DNA of 36,488 bases from Bacteroidota bacterium (GTDB lineage: Bacteria > Bacteroidota > Bacteroidia > Bacteroidales > UBA5342): the NCBI GenBank assembly GCA_003249935.1, contig QKHT01000319.1:1-36488 (forward strand), written 5' to 3'. The notes beneath the pieces were generated by a model, which made no database searches, was not told the DNA's origin, and saw only the letters and a program-made list of their open reading frames with translations. Of the stretch, positions 1 to 6,668 are shown piece by piece (position 1 is the first letter of the stretch; the number at the start of each line of letters is the position of its first letter). Both the position numbers and the translations under genes were made by a program.

Positions 1-124
1 TCAGTGCAAAGTTAGGATAATTTTTATCGTGTTATTCGAAGCCAGCAAGGTTAAGTTAAAATGTCAACAACAATCCCAAGGCAAAGGCAAGGTCAAAAGT
101 CCAAAGGGCTTACAGCAATAGCTT

Positions 125-182
125 AGGGCAACGCCCTGAGAAAACGGACACGCTACCCCCAAGGAAAACGCCCCAACGGGGC
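125..182. repeat. Two short triloop palindromes
   Basis: Two perfect inverted repeats with 3-nt loops lie close together: AGGGC-AAC-GCCCT at 125-137 and GCCCC-AAC-GGGGC at 170-182. They share the AAC loop but have different, self-complementary stems. They belong to the hairpin family spread through bases 1-2940. The first 640 bases hold no convincing gene: reading frames across these palindromes give low-complexity Pro/Gly/Cys/Leu-rich peptides with no family resemblance. Confidence 0.75.
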
Positions 183-406
183 AAAAGCAAGCAGAAAAAT
201 CGAACCTTTCAGGATGAATACAGAACATTTTTGAAAAAGTATATTGTTGAATATTATACAATATGCAAATATAATTTAGGCCAATGTCATTCTGGTATTA
301 TGCCGATGAATAGAAATGTTCAGGCCAATCGAGTAAGCGAAGATTGGGCTGTTACATTTCTTCAATCGGTATGACGAACGGGGTATGCTTAGGATTGATT
401 GCTATC

Positions 407-553
407 GCCCCTTCAGGGCTGGTGTTGCGGCATTGCATAACAACAGGGCGTTGCCCTGCCTTATTGCTATTGCCCCTTTGGGGCATTCCTTTCGGCATGT
501 TATTTAACGGGTTGGGAGACATTGCCGAATGGTGGTGGTGGCCCTGCAAGGGC
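407..553. repeat. Cluster of four short palindromes
   Basis: Four inverted repeats occur here: GCCC-CTTCA-GGGC (407-419), CAGGGC-GTT-GCCCTG (444-458), GCCCC-TTT-GGGGC (472-484) and GCCCT-GCA-AGGGC (541-553). The last core recurs four more times downstream (1469, 1537, 2781, 2849). Frames through this stretch on both strands look like chance translations of the palindromes, so I call it non-coding repeat DNA. It lies just downstream of the higBA operon, which runs toward it. Confidence 0.75.
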
Positions 554-641
554 AGCATCAGACCAAGGCAACGACCTAATTTAGATTATGGCGAAGCAGA
601 TGTGTGGCAGAGGAGTTGATTAACCGCTTTGGTGCAAATGT

Positions 642-953
642 TTATACCGCTTGTGGTGGTGCGTTTTTTCTTATATTACTGATTCTTGTGAATGTTTCTG
701 TATGAACCTTCTTTTCCTCTTCAATATCAAAATCGGCCTGTAATCCGAGCCAAAATTTTGCCGAATTACCAAAATAGGAACCTAATCTTAAAGCAGTGTC
801 GGCTGTAATCCGTCGGTTACCTTTCAATATTTGAGAAACTCTGGTTTGTGGTATTTCGGTATCTTTTGAGAGTCTGTATGCCGAAATCCCCAATGGTTTA
901 AGAAACTCTTCAGCAAGAATCTCTCCGGGATGAATGTTGGTCAGCTTTACCAT
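642..953 (-). CDS. higA: HigA-family antitoxin
   Basis: A 103-residue XRE-type helix-turn-helix protein of the HigA addiction-module antidote family. It neutralises the HigB toxin encoded just upstream and probably represses the operon promoter. The N-terminus has the family signature IHPGEILAEEFLKPLGISAY, followed by a helix-turn-helix (about residues 23-60, TRVSQILKGNRRIT) and the segment ALRLGSYFGNSAKFWLGLQ typical of HigA. I start at the ATG at 953 because a strong Shine-Dalgarno (AAGGAGG) sits about 7 bases upstream, which is unusual in Bacteroidota and may raise antitoxin output over toxin. An in-frame TTG at 983 would overlap higB. The gap to the higB stop is 13 bases. Toxin-before-antitoxin order is normal for higBA. 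Confidence 0.93.
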   Translation of the reverse strand: MVKLTNIHPGEILAEEFLKPLGISAYRLSKDTEIPQTRVSQILKGNRRITADTALRLGSYFGNSAKFWLGLQADFDIEEEKKVHTETFTRISNIRKNAPPQAV

Positions 954-966
954 AACTTTGTCCTCC

Positions 967-1245
967 TTATTTGTGATAGTCAATTATTTCAACTTCATGA
1001 CTTTGATTGTTTTCCCATCGAAAAATTATTCTCCATTGATCGTTAATCCTAATACTATAGAAATTACTTCCTTGAAGTTTTTCCAATCTATTCGATGGTG
1101 GTATTCTCAAATCGTCAATACTTTGGGAGTTATTCAGCATTCTGAGTTTCCTCCTTCCCATGTTTTGTATTTCAATAGGCAATTTCCGAATTTGCTCGCC
1201 TTTCCATATTTTCTCAGTTTCTTTAGAACCAAAGGATGAAATCAT
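967..1245 (-). CDS. higB: HigB-family toxin (RelE/ParE fold)
   Basis: A 92-residue type II toxin of the HigB/GraT group. Family members are ribosome-dependent mRNA endonucleases with the RelE fold. Visible family features are the N-terminal SFGSKETEKIW, the central LEKLQGSNFYSIRINDQWRIIF and the terminal HEVEIIDYHK. The ATG at 1245 is chosen because a promoter -7 element lies at 1270-1277, so an in-frame TTG at 1272 would be inside the promoter. It is first in a two-gene operon with higA. Family assignment is firm; activity is inferred. Confidence 0.92.
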   Translation of the reverse strand: MISSFGSKETEKIWKGEQIRKLPIEIQNMGRRKLRMLNNSQSIDDLRIPPSNRLEKLQGSNFYSIRINDQWRIIFRWENNQSHEVEIIDYHK

Positions 1246-1269
1246 ACTTTTTTGCTGAATTACTAACGC

Positions 1270-1301
1270 CAAAGATAACTGTTTTTTCGATGAGAGTCAA
1301 A
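1270..1301 (-). promoter_or_regulatory. higBA promoter (Bacteroidota type)
   Basis: On the minus strand a -33 element TTTG (1298-1301) is followed by exactly 20 bases and a -7 element TATCTTTG (1270-1277), which fits the TTTG/TAnnTTTG consensus of the Bacteroidota primary sigma factor. Transcription would begin near 1263, leaving a leader of about 18 bases before the higB ATG at 1245. Confidence 0.75.
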
Positions 1302-1387
1302 TTAGATTAGTTGCTGTTTTTTATGGGCGCGATTCAAAACTGTTTAGATTTTCCTGCGCTTCCATGGCCAACACCCCCAAGGGTTTC

Positions 1388-1451
1388 GCCTCTCCGAGGC
1401 GATCGTGGCGGGAGCATTCGTTTTTCTACCAATATTTCGCCCCTCCGGGGC
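1388..1451. repeat. Two triloop palindromes with changed stems
   Basis: GCCTC-TCC-GAGGC (1388-1400) and GCCCC-TCC-GGGGC (1439-1451) share the TCC loop and differ by one base pair in the stem, with both arms changed together. The stretch upstream of the second, CTACCAATATTTCGCC, resembles the stretch upstream of the palindrome at 2739. That suggests one repeat family with exchangeable stems. Confidence 0.7.
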
Positions 1452-1465
1452 GAGTACACTGCGCA

Positions 1466-1620
1466 TTCGCCCTGCAAGGGCAGCTTATTTCAGCCCAAGG
1501 CATCGCCTTGGGTATGATGAACCAACGGGAAACAGCGCCCTGCAAGGGCAGGTTAACCGGTTGCGGCATTTATATTCAATATCCCTGACAGGGTTTAAAA
1601 CCCTGTCAGGGATAATAATC
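1466..1620. repeat. 155-bp direct repeat, copy A
   Basis: This block matches 2778-2932 over the same 155 bases with 7 mismatches and no gaps by hand alignment. It contains GCCCT-GCA-AGGGC twice (1469, 1537), CCCAAGGC-ATC-GCCTTGGG (1494-1512) and a 33-bp palindrome at 1581-1613 (ATCCCTGACAGGGTTT, a central A, then its reverse complement). No coding capacity is evident. The following bases 1621-1891 hold no gene that I can recognise. Confidence 0.9.
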
Positions 1621-1891
1621 AGAAAAAATGACGCTTACCAATGAGTTGAAGCCACCAATTTCAAGTAAACACTAAAAGCCATTTAATCAGCAGTGTTTTG
1701 CCATAGTCCCAAAAATCCAATGCCTTCTACACCGTTTTGAAAGCCCGAATTTTTTGTAGCCTTGTTTCAAAACCGTTTAGATTGTATTGGTTGGTGCGTG
1801 GATGGATAAGTGGTGAATAGATAATACGATGGGGTAAAAGAGCAGATCGTTTCATTAAAATGCGGAAAAGGCGCAAGATGTCGTTTAAGTA

Positions 1892-2134
1892 TTATATTGC
1901 GCCTTCATGCAAATCCCAAATAGGGAAACACATTTCGTAGTCGTTCCACATGATGTCGCCATATTCTATGGTGAAATTCCGGAATATCTGTTTGTCTAAA
2001 TACTTTTTTGTCATGGGGTTGTGAGCCTTTGCCAAAAACGGATAAAAGTCCACCACCTGAACTACACCATCGCTGAAAACGAATTCAATGGTATGTTCGC
2101 CGATATACGTTGCATTAATGATTGAAATGACCAT
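1892..2134 (-). CDS. DUF2442 domain protein
   Basis: An 80-residue protein matching the DUF2442 pattern: a variable N-terminus, VVDFYPFL near residue 30, an FTIEYGDIMWND segment, and FPIWDLH near the end. Molecular function is not established. Genes of this type are commonly paired with DUF4160 genes, as here, and the pair resembles toxin-antitoxin modules in size and layout; that reading is inference. The start is the ATG at 2134, 5 bases after the stop of the upstream DUF4160 gene, so the two are almost certainly co-transcribed. Confidence 0.85.
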   Translation of the reverse strand: MVISIINATYIGEHTIEFVFSDGVVQVVDFYPFLAKAHNPMTKKYLDKQIFRNFTIEYGDIMWNDYEMCFPIWDLHEGAI

Positions 2135-2139
2135 TTTTG

Positions 2140-2442
2140 TTATAATTTTTTTGTGATTTTTTCTGCCGATATCTCAATGTTGTAAACGAAAAAATCAATC
2201 CATTTTCGTACAATATCATCACGATACAACTCAACCAGTTGTTTTAGTTTTTTTGTGTTCTTTGCATCTAAAGGCATTTTGCCCGGAACCTCTTTAATGA
2301 TTATCTCCTTGAATTTTCCATTTTCAAAAACAATTTCTGCCTTGCTTTCTCTATCCTGAAATTTTCCATGAACATGAATAGGCTGATGTTCATGAGAATA
2401 AAACAGAATAATTAGCCCGAAATACTCGTATAATTTTGGCAT
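2140..2442 (-). CDS. DUF4160 domain protein
   Basis: A 100-residue protein of the DUF4160 family, recognised by the N-terminal pattern MPKLYEYFGLIILFYSHEHQ followed by PIHVHGKFQDRESKAEI. The conserved His residues near positions 18-25 could be a metal or active site, but no activity is established. The C-terminal half is lysine-rich and helical, ending in WIDFFVYN. The ATG at 2442 is chosen because a promoter -7 element covers 2458-2465, so an in-frame TTG at 2460 would be untranscribed. It is first in an operon with DUF2442, and the pair is bracketed by 155-bp direct repeats. Confidence 0.87.
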   Translation of the reverse strand: MPKLYEYFGLIILFYSHEHQPIHVHGKFQDRESKAEIVFENGKFKEIIIKEVPGKMPLDAKNTKKLKQLVELYRDDIVRKWIDFFVYNIEISAEKITKKL

Positions 2443-2457
2443 GACCAATGTTTTTAG

Positions 2458-2489
2458 CAAATATACTTTATTTGTAAAAGTATTTCAAA
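2458..2489 (-). promoter_or_regulatory. DUF4160-DUF2442 promoter
   Basis: On the minus strand TTTG (2486-2489) is followed by exactly 20 bases and TATATTTG (2458-2465), again the Bacteroidota consensus and the same spacing as the higBA promoter. The predicted transcript starts about 9 bases before the ATG at 2442, giving a nearly leaderless message. Confidence 0.75.
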
Positions 2490-2571
2490 TCTTTTGGAGG
2501 AAGACGATGGGAGCTAGGATGACTAAACAGTTTTGTAGTTACAGTTTCACTAAGAAGAAGTGTTTTCTTAA

Positions 2572-2751
2572 CCGCAGGTCAGCGACCTGCGGAGGAAGAT
2601 GCGATGAAGAATATCTGCCTGAATTGAAAATCGACGGAGTCAAAGGCAGGACAAAACCCTGTCAGGGATATCGGTATCGATAATGCCGCCGCTACGCGGC
2701 TAAAAAAACGTGGAAATGCGGTTTTCTACCATAATATCGCCGCTATGCGGC
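2572..2751. repeat. Palindrome cluster downstream of DUF genes
   Basis: It contains CCGCAGGTC-AGC-GACCTGCGG (2572-2592), CCCTG-T-CAGGG (2657-2667, a partial copy of the 33-bp palindrome at 1581-1613), GCCGC-TAC-GCGGC (2688-2700) and GCCGC-TAT-GCGGC (2739-2751). I see no gene between 2443 and 3511; frames here translate repeat DNA. Confidence 0.75.
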
Positions 2752-2777
2752 TGTGGTGCAAATTACGATGATATGTT

Positions 2778-2932
2778 TTCGCCCTGCAAGGGCAGCTTAA
2801 TTCAGCCCAAGGCAACGCCTTGGGTATGATGAACCAACGGGAAACAGCGCCCTGCAAGGGCAGGTTAACCGGTTGCGGAATTTATATTAAATATCCCTGA
2901 CAGGGTTTTAAACCCTATCTGGGATAATAATC
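2778..2932. repeat. 155-bp direct repeat, copy B
   Basis: Second copy of the block at 1466-1620, offset by 1312 bases, with 7 mismatches. It carries GCCCT-GCA-AGGGC at 2781 and 2849 and CCCAAGGC-AAC-GCCTTGGG at 2806-2824, where the loop base differs from copy A but the stem is intact. In the long palindrome two of the mismatches (CCCTGTCAGGG to CCCTATCTGGG) weaken the right arm. Confidence 0.9.
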
Positions 2933-3019
2933 GGTATTTATTGTCCTTTCATAATTGCTTTCGCTCCTTCGGGGTTGGTGTTTTATTTCGGCATTGTGTT
3001 TTCCCACGTGCTGGAAAAC

Positions 3020-3260
3020 GGTTACAAATCTGCGGGGCGTTTTCCACCCGGCGGAAAATAGGTTACAAATCTGCGGGGCGTTTTCCTCCCGGCGGAAAAT
3101 GGGTTACAAATCTGCGGGGCGTTTTCCTCCCGGCGGAAAATGGGTTTCAAATCTGCGGGGCGTTTTCCTCCCGGCGGAAAATGGGTTTCAAATTTGCGGG
3201 GCGTTTTCCACCCGGCGGAAAATGGGTTACAAATCTACGGGGCGTTTTCCTCCCGGGCGG
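3020..3260. repeat. 41-bp tandem repeat, six units
   Basis: Units begin at 3020, 3061, 3102, 3143, 3184 and 3225 with an exact 41-base period and only point differences; the last unit is shortened. Each unit starts GGTTACAAATCTGCGGGGCG (two have GGTTTC) and contains the imperfect palindrome TTTTCCnCCCGGCGGAAAA. A related palindrome with a CACGTG centre precedes the array at about 2999. Because 41 is not a multiple of 3, a frame running through it shifts phase each unit, so it is not a coding repeat. Confidence 0.92.
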
Positions 3261-3511
3261 CTTTGGTTCACCCAAAATAGGGCTATACATAATGTAGATA
3301 GGAGGTAATATCGCGGATTTTGTGTAGGGGCACTGGTCCATCAATCAATTGTCCTGGTATTCGGAAACATCATAATGTCATTGATGCGATCCTACCATCT
3401 TTTGGTTAAACATCGCATTTTGGGAATCATTGCTCATTTATTACCCATTAATGCTATTCCCCGGCCAATTTGTGGCACATTGGTCGGCAAGTGGCCGCTA
3501 TGCAACGGCCA
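3261..3511. other. Non-coding spacer after tandem repeat
   Basis: No gene is visible. Two imperfect hairpins lie close to the 3' end of the minus-strand muramidase gene: CCGGCCAAT...ATTGGTCGG (about 3460-3486) and GGCCG-CTATGCAA-CGGCC (about 3492-3509). Neither has a U-tract on the minus strand, so neither is a clear intrinsic terminator. Confidence 0.4.
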
Positions 3512-4675
3512 TTACTTATACAGCAAATACTTTTTACGTAGCTGTTTGTAGCTGTCGAGTGGTTTTTGCCAGGCAGCCCTGATTTGTTCTTCGCTGTTTC
3601 CGGCTTCAATTTGGGTGCGCAGGGTGGCGGTACCAGCCAGTTTGTCGAAAAAGGCCGCATTGGTAAAAAACTTGCCTTTGGGCGTTTTGCCGTAAAAATC
3701 GAGCAGATATTTCAGGTCGAACCCATAGGCCGGCACACTATGCAGGTTCAGCCCAAAACAGAGTTGGTTTTTGTACATGGGGTTTATGGCTGAACCGGGT
3801 AAGCTGCGGGGAGTAAAGGTAAAACTGCCGTAAGTGGCATCGGGAGCACCGATGACTTCGAACGGTGTATCGGTGCCGCGACCCACGCTAATGTTGGTGC
3901 CTTCGAACAAACACAACGACGGATAGAGGGCTACGCTTTGTGGCGTGGGCAAATTGGGCGATGGTTTTACCGGAAGGATGTATGGCGTATTGTGATCCCA
4001 ATTTTTTAATTTGATTACTGTTAATGTGCATTTTAAGCCGTTGTTTAGCCATTTTTCGCCGTTTATCATGCCAGCCAGTTCGCCGGGTGTAAGGCTATAA
4101 AGAATCGGTATGGGGTGCATGCCTACAAACGATTGCATGGCCGGTTCGAGTACAGGGCCGTCTATGGCCGGGCCTTGCGGATTAGGCCGATCAAGTATTA
4201 ACAGTGGCAAGTTACATTCGGCACACGCCTCCATAATATAATGTAATGTGGAGATGTAAGTATAAAACCGCACGCCTACATCCTGTATATCGTAAATTAC
4301 CACGTCGGTATTGGCCAATTGTTTGGGATTGGGTTTTTTGGCTGAACCGTATAGTGAAAATATCGGAATGCCCGTGAGGCTGTCGATGCTGTTCGACACT
4401 TTTGCGCCAGCGTCGTTGTTTCCCCGGAAACCATGTTCGGGCGAAAAAATGGCGACAATGTTGATGTTGCGTTTTTTAAGGGTATCGGGCAGCAACGCAT
4501 TACCAATGCGCGAAGTTTGGTTTACAACCAATGCCACGCGTTTGCCTTTAAGTTTGTAAATCCATTCGGTAGTCGCATCGGCCCCGCAAATTGTTGCTGC
4601 ATGGGCATACGGCATCATTGTAATTAAAAGGCTCTTTACTAATATAATTAACGAAATTCTAATATTCATAGTCAT
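3512..4675 (-). CDS. namZ: NamZ-like exo-N-acetylmuramidase (DUF1343)
   Basis: A 387-residue exported protein of the DUF1343 family, now linked to exo-beta-N-acetylmuramidases (NamZ, GH171), which release MurNAc from the non-reducing end of peptidoglycan fragments. A signal peptide (hydrophobic residues about 8-22, likely cleavage after YAHA) places it in the periplasm. Family hallmarks are KGKRVALVVNQTS near residue 43, FSPEHGFRG near 78, DVVIYDIQDVGVRFYTYIST near 125, LDRPNPQG near 160, and FEGTNISVGRGTDTPFEVIG near 255. Length is normal. It stands alone, divergent from the chloride channel gene. Two in-frame ATGs (4675, 4669) are both possible starts. It likely serves cell wall recycling; the exact substrate is inferred from family. 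Confidence 0.88.
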   Translation of the reverse strand: MTMNIRISLIILVKSLLITMMPYAHAATICGADATTEWIYKLKGKRVALVVNQTSRIGNALLPDTLKKRNINIVAIFSPEHGFRGNNDAGAKVSNSIDSLTGIPIFSLYGSAKKPNPKQLANTDVVIYDIQDVGVRFYTYISTLHYIMEACAECNLPLLILDRPNPQGPAIDGPVLEPAMQSFVGMHPIPILYSLTPGELAGMINGEKWLNNGLKCTLTVIKLKNWDHNTPYILPVKPSPNLPTPQSVALYPSLCLFEGTNISVGRGTDTPFEVIGAPDATYGSFTFTPRSLPGSAINPMYKNQLCFGLNLHSVPAYGFDLKYLLDFYGKTPKGKFFTNAAFFDKLAGTATLRTQIEAGNSEEQIRAAWQKPLDSYKQLRKKYLLYK

Positions 4676-4727
4676 TCTATATTTCCTTAAATTCTGATTT
4701 TATGACCGCAATTCTCCAAATTAGATA

Positions 4728-4735
4728 TATTTTTG
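4728..4735 (+). promoter_or_regulatory. Possible -7 element upstream of ClC gene
   Basis: TATTTTTG fits the TAnnTTTG -7 consensus in the divergent intergenic region, but I see no good TTTG at the right distance upstream, and the leader to the GTG at 4827 would be about 85 bases. Weak call. Confidence 0.3.
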
Positions 4736-4826
4736 TATAAATTTATATGAGGAGCTGCGGTTCTGTATGATAAAAACGACAAATTACGCAAATATTGTAT
4801 CTGAATAAATACTTAATCACACCATA

Positions 4827-6593
4827 GTGGCATTAAAAATAGACAAAAAACATTATGCTGTATTTTTAAAAATACCGCTCAAATATCAGATATATCTCAT
4901 TAGCTTACTTATCGGTGTTATAAGTGCTGTGGCGGCCTTTGCACTTAAAAATTCGGTGCATTATCTTCATCATTGGGTTACAGAGGAGTCGAGCGTTAGT
5001 AATAGCAACCTGCTACTGCTGGCCATGCCTGTTGTAGGCATCTTTATTACCTGGCTGTTTGTAAAGTATGTGGTAAAAGACGACATTGGGCATGGGGTTA
5101 CAAAAATTCTCTATGCCATTTCTAAAAACAACGGCCGTATTAAGCGTCACAACCAGTGGACATCGGTAATTGCGAGTTCTATTACGATTGGTTTTGGTGG
5201 GTCTGTTGGTGCCGAGGCCCCGATTGTGCTTACCGGAGCAGCTATTGGTTCAAATTTAGGCCGACGGTTCAATTTAGACCATAAAACGCTTTTTTTGCTT
5301 ATCGGGTGTGGTGCTTCGGGGGCGATTGCCGCAATTTTTAAGGCCCCTATTGCCGGTTTGGTATTTACGCTCGAAGTATTGATGCTCGATTTAACCATGG
5401 CTTCGCTTGTACCGTTGCTTATTTCGGCCGTTACAGCAGCTTCTTTATCGTATTTTATTATGGGTCGCGATGTATTGTTTAATTTTACGCTGGTCGATCC
5501 GTTTGTTTTTAAGGCGATCCCTTTGATTATCCTTTTGGGGGTGTTGTGCGGGTTCGTATCGTTATATGTAACCCGAGGCGTAAATGGTACCGAAGGCCGG
5601 CTTATAAAAATACAGAATCCTTTAAACCGACTGCTTTTTGGTGGATTAACGTTGTCGCTGCTTATTTATCTTTTTCCGCCGCTGTATGGCGAGGGTTATT
5701 ACACCATAACCGCATTGATGCATGGTGATACAGCCAGTGTTTTTGGTCAGAGTATATTTTATGGGTTAAAAGATAATCCGTGGGTAATTCTGGGTTATTT
5801 ATTTTTGGTGCTTATGTTTAAAGTTGTGGCAACCAGTATGACCAATGGCGCGGGCGGGGTTGGTGGAATTTTTGCTCCAACATTATTTATGGGGGGTATT
5901 ACCGGATTTATTGTGGCTCGTTTTTTTAACCTGCTGGGCTTTCATTTTTCGGAATCGAATTTTACATTAGTGGGTATGGCAGGCCTGATGGCCGGTGTTA
6001 TGCATGCCCCACTAACTGCAATTTTCCTTATCGCCGAAATTACATCGGGATATGGGCTTATTCTGCCATTGATGCTGGTGTCGGTGGTGTCGTATATAAC
6101 CATAATGTATTTCGAGCCGCATAGTATTTACCATAAACGATTGGCAAAAAAAGGGCAACTCATTACGCATCATAAAGATAAGGCTGTGCTTACCTTGTTA
6201 AAGCTGCGCAGTGTAATAGAAACCGATTTCGATACTGTTTTACCGGGTGTTACTTTGGGCGAATTGGTAAAAACCATTGCTCAATCGAAACGCAATTTGT
6301 TCCCTGTAACCGATCAATGGGGTTATTTAAAGGGTATTGTGGTTTTAGACGATATTCGCAATATTATGTTCCGACCCGAATTATACGAAAAGTTCAGGGT
6401 TCGCGATTTAATGATCCAGCCGCCGGGGTTTGTTTCGCCCGAAAACAGCATGGAAGAAGTCATGAATGTATTTGAAAAAACCGGTGCATGGAACTTGCCT
6501 GTGGTCGACAATGGCAAATACATCGGTTTTGTAAGTAAATCGAAAATATTCAACTCGTACCGCAAAGTGTTGGTGCACTATTCCGACGAATAG
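4827..6593 (+). CDS. ClC chloride channel/transporter with CBS pair
   Basis: A 588-residue inner membrane protein of the ClC family, which moves chloride or related anions, often coupled to protons. The ClC membrane domain covers about residues 20-430 and the cytoplasmic CBS pair about 455-580. Visible motifs are GGSVGAEAP (residues 124-132) with the gating glutamate at E130, GGVGGIFAPTLFMGG for the second anion-binding loop, and ITSGYGLILPL carrying the conserved late tyrosine. The GSGIP motif that supplies the central-site serine in classic ClCs reads GHGVT (88-92). The CBS parts include FPVTDQWGYLKGIVVLDDI and LPVVDNGKYIGFVSKSKI. The start is GTG; no nearby ATG preserves helix B. Ion and coupling cannot be told from sequence. 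Confidence 0.93.
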   Translation: MALKIDKKHYAVFLKIPLKYQIYLISLLIGVISAVAAFALKNSVHYLHHWVTEESSVSNSNLLLLAMPVVGIFITWLFVKYVVKDDIGHGVTKILYAISKNNGRIKRHNQWTSVIASSITIGFGGSVGAEAPIVLTGAAIGSNLGRRFNLDHKTLFLLIGCGASGAIAAIFKAPIAGLVFTLEVLMLDLTMASLVPLLISAVTAASLSYFIMGRDVLFNFTLVDPFVFKAIPLIILLGVLCGFVSLYVTRGVNGTEGRLIKIQNPLNRLLFGGLTLSLLIYLFPPLYGEGYYTITALMHGDTASVFGQSIFYGLKDNPWVILGYLFLVLMFKVVATSMTNGAGGVGGIFAPTLFMGGITGFIVARFFNLLGFHFSESNFTLVGMAGLMAGVMHAPLTAIFLIAEITSGYGLILPLMLVSVVSYITIMYFEPHSIYHKRLAKKGQLITHHKDKAVLTLLKLRSVIETDFDTVLPGVTLGELVKTIAQSKRNLFPVTDQWGYLKGIVVLDDIRNIMFRPELYEKFRVRDLMIQPPGFVSPENSMEEVMNVFEKTGAWNLPVVDNGKYIGFVSKSKIFNSYRKVLVHYSDE

Positions 6594-6602
6594 TCCGGCT
6601 TT

Positions 6603-6664
6603 GGTTCAACCAAAAAAGCCTTGCAAACTAATGTGTGCAAGGCTTTTTTATTTTGGGTTGAACC
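6603..6664. terminator. Bidirectional intrinsic terminator
   Basis: A stem GCCTTGCA (6618-6625) / TGCAAGGC (6636-6643) is flanked by six A and six T. Outer arms GGTTCAACC (6603-6611) and GGTTGAACC (6656-6664) extend it into a long nested structure. It lies between the convergent ClC gene and the FkbM gene and can end transcription from both sides. Confidence 0.92.
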
Positions 6665-6668
6665 CCGA

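Noticed and set aside
344-619. Plus-strand 91-residue frame and its minus-strand counterpart (352-558)
   Set aside because: Both consist of translated GC-rich palindromes with low complexity and no family resemblance.
1311-1644. Three overlapping plus-strand frames of 68-79 residues
   Set aside because: All lie in palindromes and direct repeat copy A, in different phases, with no family match.
3020-3260. Possible CRISPR array
   Set aside because: The 41-base units follow one another with no variable spacers; differences are point changes only. No cas gene is near.
2941-3308. Two overlapping plus-strand frames of about 118 residues through the tandem repeat
   Set aside because: Because 41 is not a multiple of three, both frames read the same DNA in shifting phase and produce near-identical repeat peptides. 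Repeat translation, not a protein.
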